Assembly: GCA_902796635.1 (NCBI GenBank)
Contig: CADBPU010000019.1
Span: forward strand, 1 to 15,898
Direction of reading: 5' to 3'
Source: an uncultured Eubacteriales bacterium
GTDB lineage: Bacteria > Bacillota > Clostridia > Christensenellales > UBA1242
Length of the DNA: 15,898 bases
Program-made: the position numbers and the translations under genes
Notes under the pieces: generated by a model
Told to the model about the DNA's origin: nothing
The model's database searches: none
Seen by the model: the letters and a program-made list of their open reading frames with translations, nothing else
Part shown: positions 5,742 to 12,424 of the stretch, piece by piece
Position numbering within the stretch: position 1 is the stretch's first letter
How the letters are laid out: every line of letters starts with the position of its first letter

Positions 5742-8303
5742 ATGCTTGAATTGATTGATATAAATAAAGTTTATGATATGGGCGAAACAAAGGTTGAGGC
5801 ATTAAGAAATGTCAACCTTAATTTTGCTGATAGTGAATTTGTCAGCATATTGGGCGCATCTGGTTGTGGAAAAACCACGCTTTTGAATATCATTGGTGGG
5901 CTTGATAAATACACAAGTGGCGATTTGATTATTGATGGCGTCAGCACCAAGAATTATAGAGATAGCGATTGGGATACATACAGAAATCACAAAATCGGTT
6001 TTGTTTTTCAAAGTTATAACCTTATTCAACATATAAATGTTTTGGAAAATGTTGAAATGGCACTTTCTCTCACAGGTATTTCAAAACAAGAAAGAAAGCA
6101 ACGTGCAACAGAAGCACTTGCAAAAGTGGGACTAAGCGACCAACTTGCAAAAATGCCAAATCAACTTTCTGGTGGTCAAATGCAAAGGGTTGCCATTGCA
6201 AGAGCAATAGTAAACAATCCGTCAATCATTTTAGCAGATGAGCCAACGGGCGCATTAGATACCAAAACAAGCAAACAGATTATGGAAATTTTGAAAGAAA
6301 TTTCAAAAGATAGACTTATCATAATGGTCACACACAATCCAAAAATTGCAAAGAAATATAGCACAAGAATAATCAAACTTGTGGACGGCGAAGTAACCGG
6401 CACCAATATGCCATATTTTATCACTACACAAGCAAATGAAACAAAAAATCAACTACTACTCAATGAAAGCGTTGATAATAAACCTAAAAAAGAAAAGAGA
6501 AAAGCAAAAAAGAAATCATCACTCAATTTTTGGACCGCAATGTACTTATCACTAAAAAATTTGCTTACAAAAAAGGGTAGGACATTTCTTACAAGCTTTG
6601 CTGGCTCGATAGGTATTATTGGTGTTGCACTTGTGCTTTCTATATCAAATGGTTTCACGTTATACATAAACAATATGCAAAGCGACACTTTGAGTGGCTA
6701 TCCTGTTAGTGTTGCAACAGCGTCTGTTGATTTCGCTTCCCTTAATTTTAATGAAATCATGAATGTGTCAAACAAGGAGAGTGTAGAAAATGCAGTTGTT
6801 GTAACGGGCGACCAAAGCGAGTATATTCAATACGGGCATTATAATTGCATCAATCAAAACTTTTTGAATTATGTTAAAGATTTTGAAGCGGAAAATTACA
6901 CAAACAATCCAAATTCAAATTTTTCATCAATAGAGTATAATTATTTTGCTCCAACAAAATTTTTAATAAAGCAAGCAGATGGCAGTATTGGCTATTTTAT
7001 TGCAGAAAATGAAATTAGTATTATGTCTGGCTCAAAAAACAAGTTGTTTTATCCGGAATTTGCCAATCAAGACTTTGTCTATCAATCTTATGAAATTGTT
7101 TATACTTCACCTGACTATGATGCAAATGATATGTACGGACTTACTTTGGTATTGAATAAGGGCAACAAAATATCTTACACAATACTCAAAGCGTTGGGTG
7201 TAGAACTTGTTAGAAACACAGAAACAAACAAATACGAACCGGTTGATTTTGAAAATATTTGCAATAGCGTAAGCATTCAATTACTTTACAATGATGATTT
7301 TTATGTTTATGATAGCGAAAATGATAAATTTAATATAATTAATGGCAGTCAAGAGTCATTAAGTACACTTTTTGAGAGCAATACGTTGCAAAAGTTGAAA
7401 ATAACAAAAATCATCGTCCCAAAAGAAGACAGCAACACATCACTACTCACAAATGGCGTTATGTACACTCATGCACTATATGAACAATATTTGCAAGATT
7501 GTCAAAATAGTCAAATTGCGCAAAAGCAAGCAGAAAGGAAGCTTTTGGAAGAAGGAACAGGAAATTATACTTTTTATGTCCCATTCAACTTAAAAATAAC
7601 AGAAGTCAGCGGTGTACTCAATGGTTTTGAGTTGAATAGCACTCAAAATATTCAAACATTTATGAATGCGTTTTTCAAAAGTCAAATGACGATTGAAGAA
7701 GCATATCAAATGGGTATGCAACAAATTGGTGTCAGCACAATTCCACAATCCATAGTGTTCTATCCAAAAAACTTTGAAGCAAAAAAACAAGTCACGCAAA
7801 TGATTGATGACTACAACAAAACAGTTCAAAAACCTTATGACATTGTGTATACAGATAGTTCAGAGTTTTTGACAAACACACTCGGCACAATGATAAACAT
7901 AATCAGTATTGTTCTTGTTGCTTTTGCTGGAATATCGCTTGTTGTATCAAGTATTATGATAGGAATTATCACTTACGTCAGTGTTATTGAACGTACAAAA
8001 GAAATTGGAATTTTGAGAAGTCTTGGCGCAAGAAAACAAGATATTTCACGCATATTCAATGCAGAAACATTAATCATTGGGGCTTTGGCAGGACTTATTG
8101 GTGTTGGTGTCACATATCTTCTTTGTCCAATCATCAATTTGATTGTTGGTAGTCTGGCTGATGTAAAAGGTATTGCAAATTTCAGTCCAATACACGCTGG
8201 CATTTTAATATTGATAAGCATGGCTTTGACACTCATTAGTGGAAGCATACCAAGCAGAATTGCAAGCAAAAAAGACCCTGTTGAGTGTTTAAGAACTGAA
8301 TAA
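5742..8303 (+). CDS. Fused ABC ATPase and FtsX/MacB-type permease
   Basis: 853 residues. Residues 1-~222 are a complete ABC ATPase of the LolD/MacB branch: Walker A GASGCGKTT (38-46), Q90, signature LSGGQ (142-146), Walker B IILADEP with catalytic E167, and switch H198. A Lys-rich linker (~245-260) leads to membrane helix 1 (~281-303), then an extracytoplasmic domain of about 400 residues, and three C-terminal helices (from ~712, ~773 and ~815) with the typical E-R-T-K-E-I-G-I-L-R-S-L-G-A-R loop between helices 2 and 3. This four-helix layout is that of mechanotransmission transporters, which move the periplasmic or outer part rather than carry substrate through the membrane. As a homodimer it could export peptides or antibiotics or act on the envelope; the cargo cannot be told. 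A strong AGGGGG box lies ahead of the ATG. No TolC or membrane-fusion partner is present, as expected in a Gram-positive. Confidence 0.93.
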   Translation: MLELIDINKVYDMGETKVEALRNVNLNFADSEFVSILGASGCGKTTLLNIIGGLDKYTSGDLIIDGVSTKNYRDSDWDTYRNHKIGFVFQSYNLIQHINVLENVEMALSLTGISKQERKQRATEALAKVGLSDQLAKMPNQLSGGQMQRVAIARAIVNNPSIILADEPTGALDTKTSKQIMEILKEISKDRLIIMVTHNPKIAKKYSTRIIKLVDGEVTGTNMPYFITTQANETKNQLLLNESVDNKPKKEKRKAKKKSSLNFWTAMYLSLKNLLTKKGRTFLTSFAGSIGIIGVALVLSISNGFTLYINNMQSDTLSGYPVSVATASVDFASLNFNEIMNVSNKESVENAVVVTGDQSEYIQYGHYNCINQNFLNYVKDFEAENYTNNPNSNFSSIEYNYFAPTKFLIKQADGSIGYFIAENEISIMSGSKNKLFYPEFANQDFVYQSYEIVYTSPDYDANDMYGLTLVLNKGNKISYTILKALGVELVRNTETNKYEPVDFENICNSVSIQLLYNDDFYVYDSENDKFNIINGSQESLSTLFESNTLQKLKITKIIVPKEDSNTSLLTNGVMYTHALYEQYLQDCQNSQIAQKQAERKLLEEGTGNYTFYVPFNLKITEVSGVLNGFELNSTQNIQTFMNAFFKSQMTIEEAYQMGMQQIGVSTIPQSIVFYPKNFEAKKQVTQMIDDYNKTVQKPYDIVYTDSSEFLTNTLGTMINIISIVLVAFAGISLVVSSIMIGIITYVSVIERTKEIGILRSLGARKQDISRIFNAETLIIGALAGLIGVGVTYLLCPIINLIVGSLADVKGIANFSPIHAGILILISMALTLISGSIPSRIASKKDPVECLRTE

Positions 8304-8400
8304 ATGCGGCTCAATAGTAATTTTGGTCAACCAGACTGCACTTCGTTTGCAAGTGTTGCCCAAAATTCTATTTCGCCTTTACGATAGTGGATGATCTGTG
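8304..8400 (+). repeat. 97-bp structured direct repeat, copy 1
   Basis: Begins on the base after the stop codon of the ABC transporter and matches 8475-8571 at 95 of 97 positions. The middle forms a long hairpin: ATAG(T)AATTTTGG pairs with CCAAAATTCTAT; after one mismatch CAAC pairs with GTTG, and ACTT pairs with AAGT around CGTTTGC. Strand is arbitrary. It contains a 27-codon reading frame from ATG at 8304, without a good ribosome binding site. See the findings for possible nature. Confidence 0.9.
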
Positions 8401-8413
8401 ATAATATCTATAT

Positions 8414-8450
8414 AGTTGGTGCATCAAGTAAGATTATGAACCAACTTTTT
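8414..8450 (+). terminator. Possible terminator between the repeat copies
   Basis: AGTTGGT (8414-8420) and ACCAACT (8440-8446) are perfect inverted repeats followed by four further Ts, with a 19-base loop that is longer than usual. It could end the ABC transporter mRNA, which would then carry repeat copy 1 in its 3' untranslated region. Confidence 0.5.
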
Positions 8451-8474
8451 ATTGTGTAAATAGTCAATTTTTAT

Positions 8475-8571
8475 ATGCGGCTCAATAGTAATTTTGGTCA
8501 ACCAGACTGCACTTCGTTTGCAAGTGTTGCCCAAAATTCTATTTCGCCTTTATGATAGTGGATGGTCTGTG
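8475..8571 (+). repeat. 97-bp structured direct repeat, copy 2
   Basis: Second copy, 171 bases downstream of copy 1 start to start. It differs by C to T at 8552 and A to G at 8565; both changes lie outside the main hairpin. The first change turns CGA into a TGA stop in the small frame of the repeat, which argues against the frame being maintained. The sequences flanking the two copies are not alike. Confidence 0.9.
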
Positions 8572-8626
8572 GTGGGAAAAGCCAAGCTGGAGTGCTGTAA
8601 ATCTATAATAAATTTTTGTTTATGTA

Positions 8627-8660
8627 ATAAAAAAGTGCGACCATAATTTTGATTGCACTT
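8627..8660 (-). terminator. Terminator of the small lipoprotein gene
   Basis: On the minus strand AAGTGC (8660-8655) pairs with GCACTT (8638-8633), running into a T tract (six Ts counting the stem end). It lies 12 bases after the lipoprotein stop codon. The loop is long (16 bases). Confidence 0.65.
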
Positions 8661-8672
8661 ATTTATTTTAAT

Positions 8673-9107
8673 TTAATTTCTTACCAAATACTCACAAATG
8701 GTTGTGCCGTCATAACGCACCAATACTTTTGAACTATTTGAAAATGATGCGCCGGTCAAGGCGTGTAGTGTGACGTTTTGGCTTTGATTATTTGCAAAAT
8801 TTATTGATGTTTGTAATGAATCAAAGTAAACTGATGCACTGCTGTGTTCTGTGCCGTCAACAACACAAACAACATCAAAATTGCTTGCGTTCAAGTTTCT
8901 TTCTTCTCCAAGATTTTTTACTGTAAAAGAAAACTGCATTTCACTGCCAGAAACAAACGATAAATTCACTTCTGTCCCTGTTGCTTGTTGTGGTGTTATT
9001 CTCCAATTATTGACCAAAACAAATGGGTCAAAAAACAAACATCCTGATACCATTGCAAGGCAACACAATGCAACTGCAATAGTTGTAAATAATTTTAATT
9101 TTTTCAT
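8673..9107 (-). CDS. Small lipoprotein of unknown function
   Basis: 144 residues. Residues 1-23 are a classic lipoprotein signal: basic MKKLK, a hydrophobic core, and the lipobox VSGC with the modified cysteine at 23, so the mature protein is anchored to the outer face of the membrane. The rest looks like a single beta-sandwich-type domain: alternating strands such as EVNLSFVSGSEMQFSFTVKN and KVLVRYDGTTICEYLVRN, reminiscent of domains that carry a 'V-K-N-L/T-G' strand. I recognise no family. GGAG at 9122-9119 lies 11 bases before the ATG, slightly far. There is no terminator between tRNA-Ser and this gene (45-base gap), so it may be read through from the tRNA promoter. Confidence 0.8.
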   Translation of the reverse strand: MKKLKLFTTIAVALCCLAMVSGCLFFDPFVLVNNWRITPQQATGTEVNLSFVSGSEMQFSFTVKNLGEERNLNASNFDVVCVVDGTEHSSASVYFDSLQTSINFANNQSQNVTLHALTGASFSNSSKVLVRYDGTTICEYLVRN

Positions 9108-9152
9108 TTTTTTTGTATCTCCTTTTTGTTAATATTTATAAAATATTAAAAT

Positions 9153-9240
9153 TGGCGGATGATGCAGGATTTGAACCTGCGATGCCTTTCAGCACACCTG
9201 TTTTCGAGACAGGCACATTCGACCACTCTGACAATCATCC
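9153..9240 (-). tRNA. tRNA-Ser(CGA)
   Basis: Read leftward from 9240: acceptor stem GGATGAT pairs with ATCATCC, discriminator G, encoded CCA (9155-9153). The anticodon stem CCTGT/ACAGG holds the loop CTCGAAA, giving anticodon CGA for UCG codons. A long variable arm (TGC/GCA stem) and T arm GCAGG-TTCAAAT-CCTGC complete the class II fold typical of serine tRNAs. Confidence 0.96.
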
Positions 9241-9247
9241 ACAAACA

Positions 9248-9276
9248 ATTTTATCACTCGTTTTTTTGTTTTGCAA
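9248..9276 (-). promoter_or_regulatory. Promoter of tRNA-Ser (and possibly the lipoprotein gene)
   Basis: Minus strand TTGCAA (9276-9271), 17-base spacer, TAAAAT (9253-9248) preceded by TGA (extended -10). Predicted start is about 9241, practically at the first base of the tRNA. Confidence 0.65.
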
Positions 9277-9343
9277 CCAATTTGACATTTTGATTTATAA
9301 CATTACATATTTTTATCAATTTCATTTTTTTATATGATTTTTA

Positions 9344-9372
9344 TTGTAAATTCTTTTTATATTTGTTATAAT
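9344..9372 (+). promoter_or_regulatory. Promoter of the alpha-oxoamine synthase gene
   Basis: TTGTAA (9344-9349), 17-base spacer, TATAAT (9367-9372) preceded by TGT (extended -10). Predicted start is about 9379, giving a leader of ~50 bases in which I see no recognisable riboswitch. Confidence 0.75.
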
Positions 9373-9430
9373 AAAAAAGTTTTGTAAATCTTTTTAATAA
9401 TAATTAAAAAGTAAAAAACAAGGGATAGTT

Positions 9431-10648
9431 ATGGATTTATTTGAAAAATGTGATAATTATAAAAGAGCAGATATGATTAAGGAAAAAAATATTTATCCTT
9501 ATTTTCATTATCTAGAAAGCGGACAAGATATAGTTGTAAATATGGAAGGACACAGAGTTATTATGATTGGTAGTAATAACTATTTGGGTCTTACCAGCAA
9601 TGAAGAGATTAAAGAAGCGGTTATTAAAGCAGTTGAAAAATATGGTTCAGGTTGTTCAGGTTCAAGATTTTTGAACGGAACACTTGATATTCATTTGGAA
9701 CTTGAAAAAGAACTTGCAGAATTTTTGCACAAGGAAGCTGTTGTATGCTTTCCAAGCGGTTTCCAAAGCAATTTGGGTATCATCAGTGCAATAGCCGGCA
9801 GAAATGATTACATAATTTGCGATAAAGAAAATCACGCAAGTATTTATGACGGTTGCAGATTGAGTTATGCAAAAATGTTGAGATACGAGCATGGCGATAT
9901 GCAAGATCTTGAAGAAAAACTCAAGATGGTGCCAAGTGACAAGGGTATTTTGATTGTCACAGATGGCGTTTTTAGTATGAGTGGAGATATTGCAAAACTT
10001 CCAGAAATCGTTGCACTTAAAAAGAAATATGGTGCACGACTCATGGTTGATGATGCACACGGCTTTGGCGTTATTGGTGAACATGGTAGGGGTACAGGCG
10101 AACACTTTAATATGGAAGATGATGTTGATATCATCATGGGAACTTTCAGTAAATCTCTTGCATCACTTGGTGGCTATATGGCATCAACAAAAAGTGCTAT
10201 TGAATACATAAAGCATAATTCTAGACCATTTATCTTTGCAGCAAGCAACCCACCAGCGTGTGTTGCAGCAGCACTCACAGCACTTCGTATTTTGAAACGT
10301 GAACCAGAAAGAGTTAAAAATCTTCAAAACATTGCAAGATTTATGAGAGAAGAACTCAAAAGAAATGGTGTGCCAATTCAAGAAGTTAAAAATGACATTA
10401 TACCAATCATTCCAATCAAAACAGGTGGCGACGTAAGAACACTTTATGCTGCAAAAGTTTTGTTTGACAAAGGCGTTTATGTCAATCCATCAATCAGCCC
10501 AGCAGTTCCTGTTGGCGAAAGTATACTTAGAACAAGTTATACCGCAACTCACACAAAAGAACTTATGACAGAAGCTGCAAATATCATTGGTGATGTGTTT
10601 AGAAACGAACTCAAAAAGTTTGATGAAGAGCACCCAGATATGCCATAA
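9431..10648 (+). CDS. Alpha-oxoamine synthase, serine palmitoyltransferase-like
   Basis: 405 residues, a PLP enzyme of the family that condenses an amino acid with an acyl-CoA (SPT, KBL, BioF, ALAS). K241 in GTFSKSLASLGG is the Schiff-base lysine, H135 (NHAS) stacks on the cofactor, D207 and H210 (VDDAHG) bind PLP, and the substrate-loop segment GSGCSGSRFLNGTLDIHLEL is intact. The TFSKS motif, the N-terminal YPYF segment and the run GRNDYIICD...NHASI.DG.RLS resemble bacterial serine palmitoyltransferases such as those of Bacteroidota more than KBL or BioF, which usually read T-L/F-G-K-A. Products would then be 3-ketosphinganine-like, but acyl specificity cannot be read. No tdh, biotin or heme genes are adjacent. 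The RBS is weak (AAGGGA, 6-7 bases before the ATG). Single-gene unit with its own promoter and strong terminator. Confidence 0.88.
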   Translation: MDLFEKCDNYKRADMIKEKNIYPYFHYLESGQDIVVNMEGHRVIMIGSNNYLGLTSNEEIKEAVIKAVEKYGSGCSGSRFLNGTLDIHLELEKELAEFLHKEAVVCFPSGFQSNLGIISAIAGRNDYIICDKENHASIYDGCRLSYAKMLRYEHGDMQDLEEKLKMVPSDKGILIVTDGVFSMSGDIAKLPEIVALKKKYGARLMVDDAHGFGVIGEHGRGTGEHFNMEDDVDIIMGTFSKSLASLGGYMASTKSAIEYIKHNSRPFIFAASNPPACVAAALTALRILKREPERVKNLQNIARFMREELKRNGVPIQEVKNDIIPIIPIKTGGDVRTLYAAKVLFDKGVYVNPSISPAVPVGESILRTSYTATHTKELMTEAANIIGDVFRNELKKFDEEHPDMP

Positions 10649-10656
10649 AAAATTAT

Positions 10657-10680
10657 GTCCAGATTATTCTGGACTTTTTT
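10657..10680 (+). terminator. Rho-independent terminator
   Basis: Perfect seven-pair stem GTCCAGA/TCTGGAC with loop TTAT followed by six Ts, nine bases after the oxoamine synthase stop codon. Confidence 0.95.
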
Positions 10681-10743
10681 GTTAAATAAAATAAAAATTT
10701 ATTTTTTTTGTGCTTAAATACTAAATTCTAACAATGATTTTGT

Positions 10744-10772
10744 TTGTCAAAAAAATATAAATATGTTATCAT
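10744..10772 (+). promoter_or_regulatory. Promoter of the hibernation factor gene
   Basis: TTGTCA (10744-10749), 17-base spacer, TATCAT (10767-10772) preceded by TGT (extended -10). Predicted start is about 10779, at the 5' foot of the hairpin at 10777-10806. Confidence 0.65.
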
Positions 10773-10776
10773 AATA

Positions 10777-10806
10777 TTGACAAGCAATAGAATATTGTTT
10801 TGTCAA
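10777..10806 (+). promoter_or_regulatory. 5'-leader hairpin abutting the hibernation factor ribosome binding site
   Basis: TTGACAA (10777-10783) pairs with TTGTCAA (10800-10806), and inside it CAATA (10785-10789) pairs with TATTG (10793-10797) around loop GAA. Its 3' arm shares two As with the AAAGGAG box (10805-10811). It starts at the predicted transcript 5' end, so it could protect the mRNA or tune initiation. It has no U run and is not a terminator. Confidence 0.55.
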
Positions 10807-10819
10807 AGGAGATTTGTTT

Positions 10820-11086
10820 ATGACAATAAATTATCATTGTGGAGAATTACTTAGTCCAGCACTCAAAAGTATGGCAGAAAAAAAACTTGCAAAACTTGAA
10901 AAATATGGTTTAGGTGAAGAAGCAGTTATTGATATTCACATGGCAAAAGAAGGAAAAAATTTTGCTATGAAACTTCAATTACAATCAAAAGAGCATAATT
11001 TGCTTGCAAAATCATCATCAAGTGATATGTACAAAAACATTGATGATTGTTTGGATAAATTGATTTCTCAATTAAAAAAGAAATAA
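10820..11086 (+). CDS. hpf: Short-form ribosome hibernation promoting factor (HPF/RaiA family)
   Basis: 88 residues from ATG 10820. It covers only the N-terminal ribosome-binding domain of the HPF/YfiA family (beta-alpha-beta-beta-beta-alpha): MTINYHCG strand, first helix ALKSMAEKKLAKLEKYG, strands VIDIHMAKEG and FAMKLQLQS, and the final helix with the family signature DMYKNIDDCLDKLISQLKK. This domain binds the 30S decoding region and blocks mRNA and tRNA in resting cells. Most Bacillota carry long HPF (~180-190 residues) with a C-terminal dimerisation domain; none is present here, and the next 150 bases encode nothing like it in any rightward frame. ATG 10820 is chosen over TTG 10814 because AAAGGAG (10805-10811) lies 8 bases before it. 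Confidence 0.82.
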   Translation: MTINYHCGELLSPALKSMAEKKLAKLEKYGLGEEAVIDIHMAKEGKNFAMKLQLQSKEHNLLAKSSSSDMYKNIDDCLDKLISQLKKK

Positions 11087-11180
11087 AATAATAAATTTTA
11101 TAAATAATTTTGGTTGTATTGCTTATTAGTTTTAATTACAAAAAAAATGGCAATATAACTTTTCTTTTTGGTCAAAACTC

Positions 11181-11209
11181 TTGACTAGATTGTAAATATA
11201 ATATATAAT
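11181..11209 (+). promoter_or_regulatory. Promoter of rpmE
   Basis: TTGACT (11181-11186), 17-base spacer, consensus TATAAT (11204-11209). It is one of the strongest-looking promoters of the window, as expected for a ribosomal protein gene. Predicted start is about 11216. Confidence 0.8.
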
Positions 11210-11238
11210 AGAGCAGTTAAAACTAGTGAGGTGATAAA

Positions 11239-11445
11239 ATGAAAGAAGGATTGCATCCAGACTATCATAAAGTTAGGGTTGTTTGTGCATGTGGCGAACA
11301 ATTTGAAACAATGAGCACACACCAAGGGGACGAAATAAAAGTTGATATTTGCAAAAAATGTCACCCATTCTATACTGGAAAGAGAAAGATTGTTGATTCC
11401 AGCGGTCGTGTTGATAGATTCAAAAAGAAATATAATTTGGAATAA
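11239..11445 (+). CDS. rpmE: Ribosomal protein bL31, zinc-binding form
   Basis: 68 residues, the full length of the type A protein. bL31 bridges the 50S and 30S subunits. C16 and C18 (CAC) with C38 and C41 (CKKC) form the zinc site of the C+ paralogue, which also stores zinc; H-P-F-Y-T-G directly after the second pair and the R-V-D-R-F-K-K-K-Y end are typical. A good AGGTGAT box precedes the ATG. The gene has its own promoter and a strong terminator, so it is a one-gene unit ahead of prmC. Confidence 0.97.
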   Translation: MKEGLHPDYHKVRVVCACGEQFETMSTHQGDEIKVDICKKCHPFYTGKRKIVDSSGRVDRFKKKYNLE

Positions 11446-11449
11446 TTCA

Positions 11450-11487
11450 CATTCAAAAACTAGTAGCAATACTAGTTTTTTTGAGTG
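11450..11487 (+). terminator. Rho-independent terminator of rpmE
   Basis: Core stem CTAGTA/TACTAG around GCAA, extended by five A-T pairs, with a run of seven Ts (11476-11482). A further CATTC/GAGTG pairing closes the base, so the hairpin could also attenuate rather than fully stop transcription into prmC. Confidence 0.85.
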
Positions 11488-11514
11488 TATAAAATATTGA
11501 ATTAATTTGTTGTT

Positions 11515-12378
11515 ATGATAAGTTTGAAAAGTTATAAAAAAGAAATTGAAAAGGTTTTTCAAAAACAAAATATTGATGCAGAAGAAGTCAATATTCTTTT
11601 TTGTGAAGTTTTGGATTTGTCTCTTACTAAACTTGTTTTCAAAACAGAAATAACAGCCAAAGAAAAATTAAAAATTGATGTTGCAGTCAAAAAGAGACTG
11701 ATGGGTATTCCTATCCAAAAAATTTTCAAAAGAGCATATTTTTATGGCTATACTTTTTTTGTAAATAACAATGTTTTATGTCCAAGACCAGAGACGGAGC
11801 TTTTGGTTGAAGAAGTCCTAAATTGTATAAAATCTGCAAAAAACAGCAAAAATAATGCAAAAAACACGCAAAAAACAGCAAAAAAACTTAAAATTTTGGA
11901 TTTATGCACAGGAAGTGGTTGTATTGCAATAGCAACAAAAAAAAATTGTGATGAAGAAATTTTTGCAAGTGATATTAGTTCAAAAGCACTTTTGGTCGCA
12001 AGAAAAAATGCAAAAGATTTAGACGTAAAAATCAAATTTATTCAGTCAAATTTGTTTCAAAACATCAAAAGCAAGTTTGATATTATAGTTTCAAATCCAC
12101 CTTACATAAAGTCAAGTGATATTCAAAATTTGGATGTGGAAGTCAAAAACTATGACCCAATTCTTGCTCTTGATGGTGGAGATGATGGACTTGATTTTTA
12201 CAAAAAAATTGCAAGTCAGTCAAAAAACTATTTGAACAAAAATGGCTTTGTAATTTTGGAAATTGATCAAGGTCAAGCAAATGACGTACAAAATCTTTTT
12301 GGCAAAAATGGCTTTGACTGCACGATAAAAAAAGACTATAATAATATTGAAAGAATTGTTGTTTGCAAATTAAAATAA
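11515..12378 (+). CDS. prmC: Release factor glutamine methyltransferase (PrmC/HemK)
   Basis: 287 residues. Uses SAM to methylate the glutamine of the GGQ motif in release factors RF1 and RF2; the RF1 gene is next door. Visible: helical N-terminal domain (~1-85), VLCPRPETELLVEE at ~87-100, SAM-binding DLCTGSGCIAIA (129-140), acidic ASDIS motif II, and the catalytic NPPY (194-197). Residues ~105-124, between the PETE segment and the SAM site, form a K/N/A/T-rich low-complexity insertion encoded by a slippery AAAAACAGC-like tract. No Shine-Dalgarno is visible before the ATG and no promoter is clear, so expression may rest on read-through of the rpmE terminator. prfA follows after 46 bases. Confidence 0.95.
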   Translation: MISLKSYKKEIEKVFQKQNIDAEEVNILFCEVLDLSLTKLVFKTEITAKEKLKIDVAVKKRLMGIPIQKIFKRAYFYGYTFFVNNNVLCPRPETELLVEEVLNCIKSAKNSKNNAKNTQKTAKKLKILDLCTGSGCIAIATKKNCDEEIFASDISSKALLVARKNAKDLDVKIKFIQSNLFQNIKSKFDIIVSNPPYIKSSDIQNLDVEVKNYDPILALDGGDDGLDFYKKIASQSKNYLNKNGFVILEIDQGQANDVQNLFGKNGFDCTIKKDYNNIERIVVCKLK

Positions 12379-12424
12379 TTATAGTTATTTATTTGCAATC
12401 AAATCAAAATAATTGGAGATTGAC

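Noticed and set aside
8304..8571. CRISPR array
   Set aside because: Only two units, repeats of 97 bp, a 74-bp gap and no cas genes.
9113..9337. Plus-strand frame of 74 codons over tRNA-Ser
   Set aside because: Antisense to an intact tRNA gene, with no ribosome binding site.
9373..9430. Riboswitch or T-box ahead of the oxoamine synthase
   Set aside because: The leader is only ~50 bases, AT-rich and lacks any aptamer or specifier hairpin that I can recognise.
11087..11238. Frameshifted C-terminal domain of long HPF
   Set aside because: All rightward frames after the stop are short and show none of the family residues; the gap holds the rpmE promoter instead.
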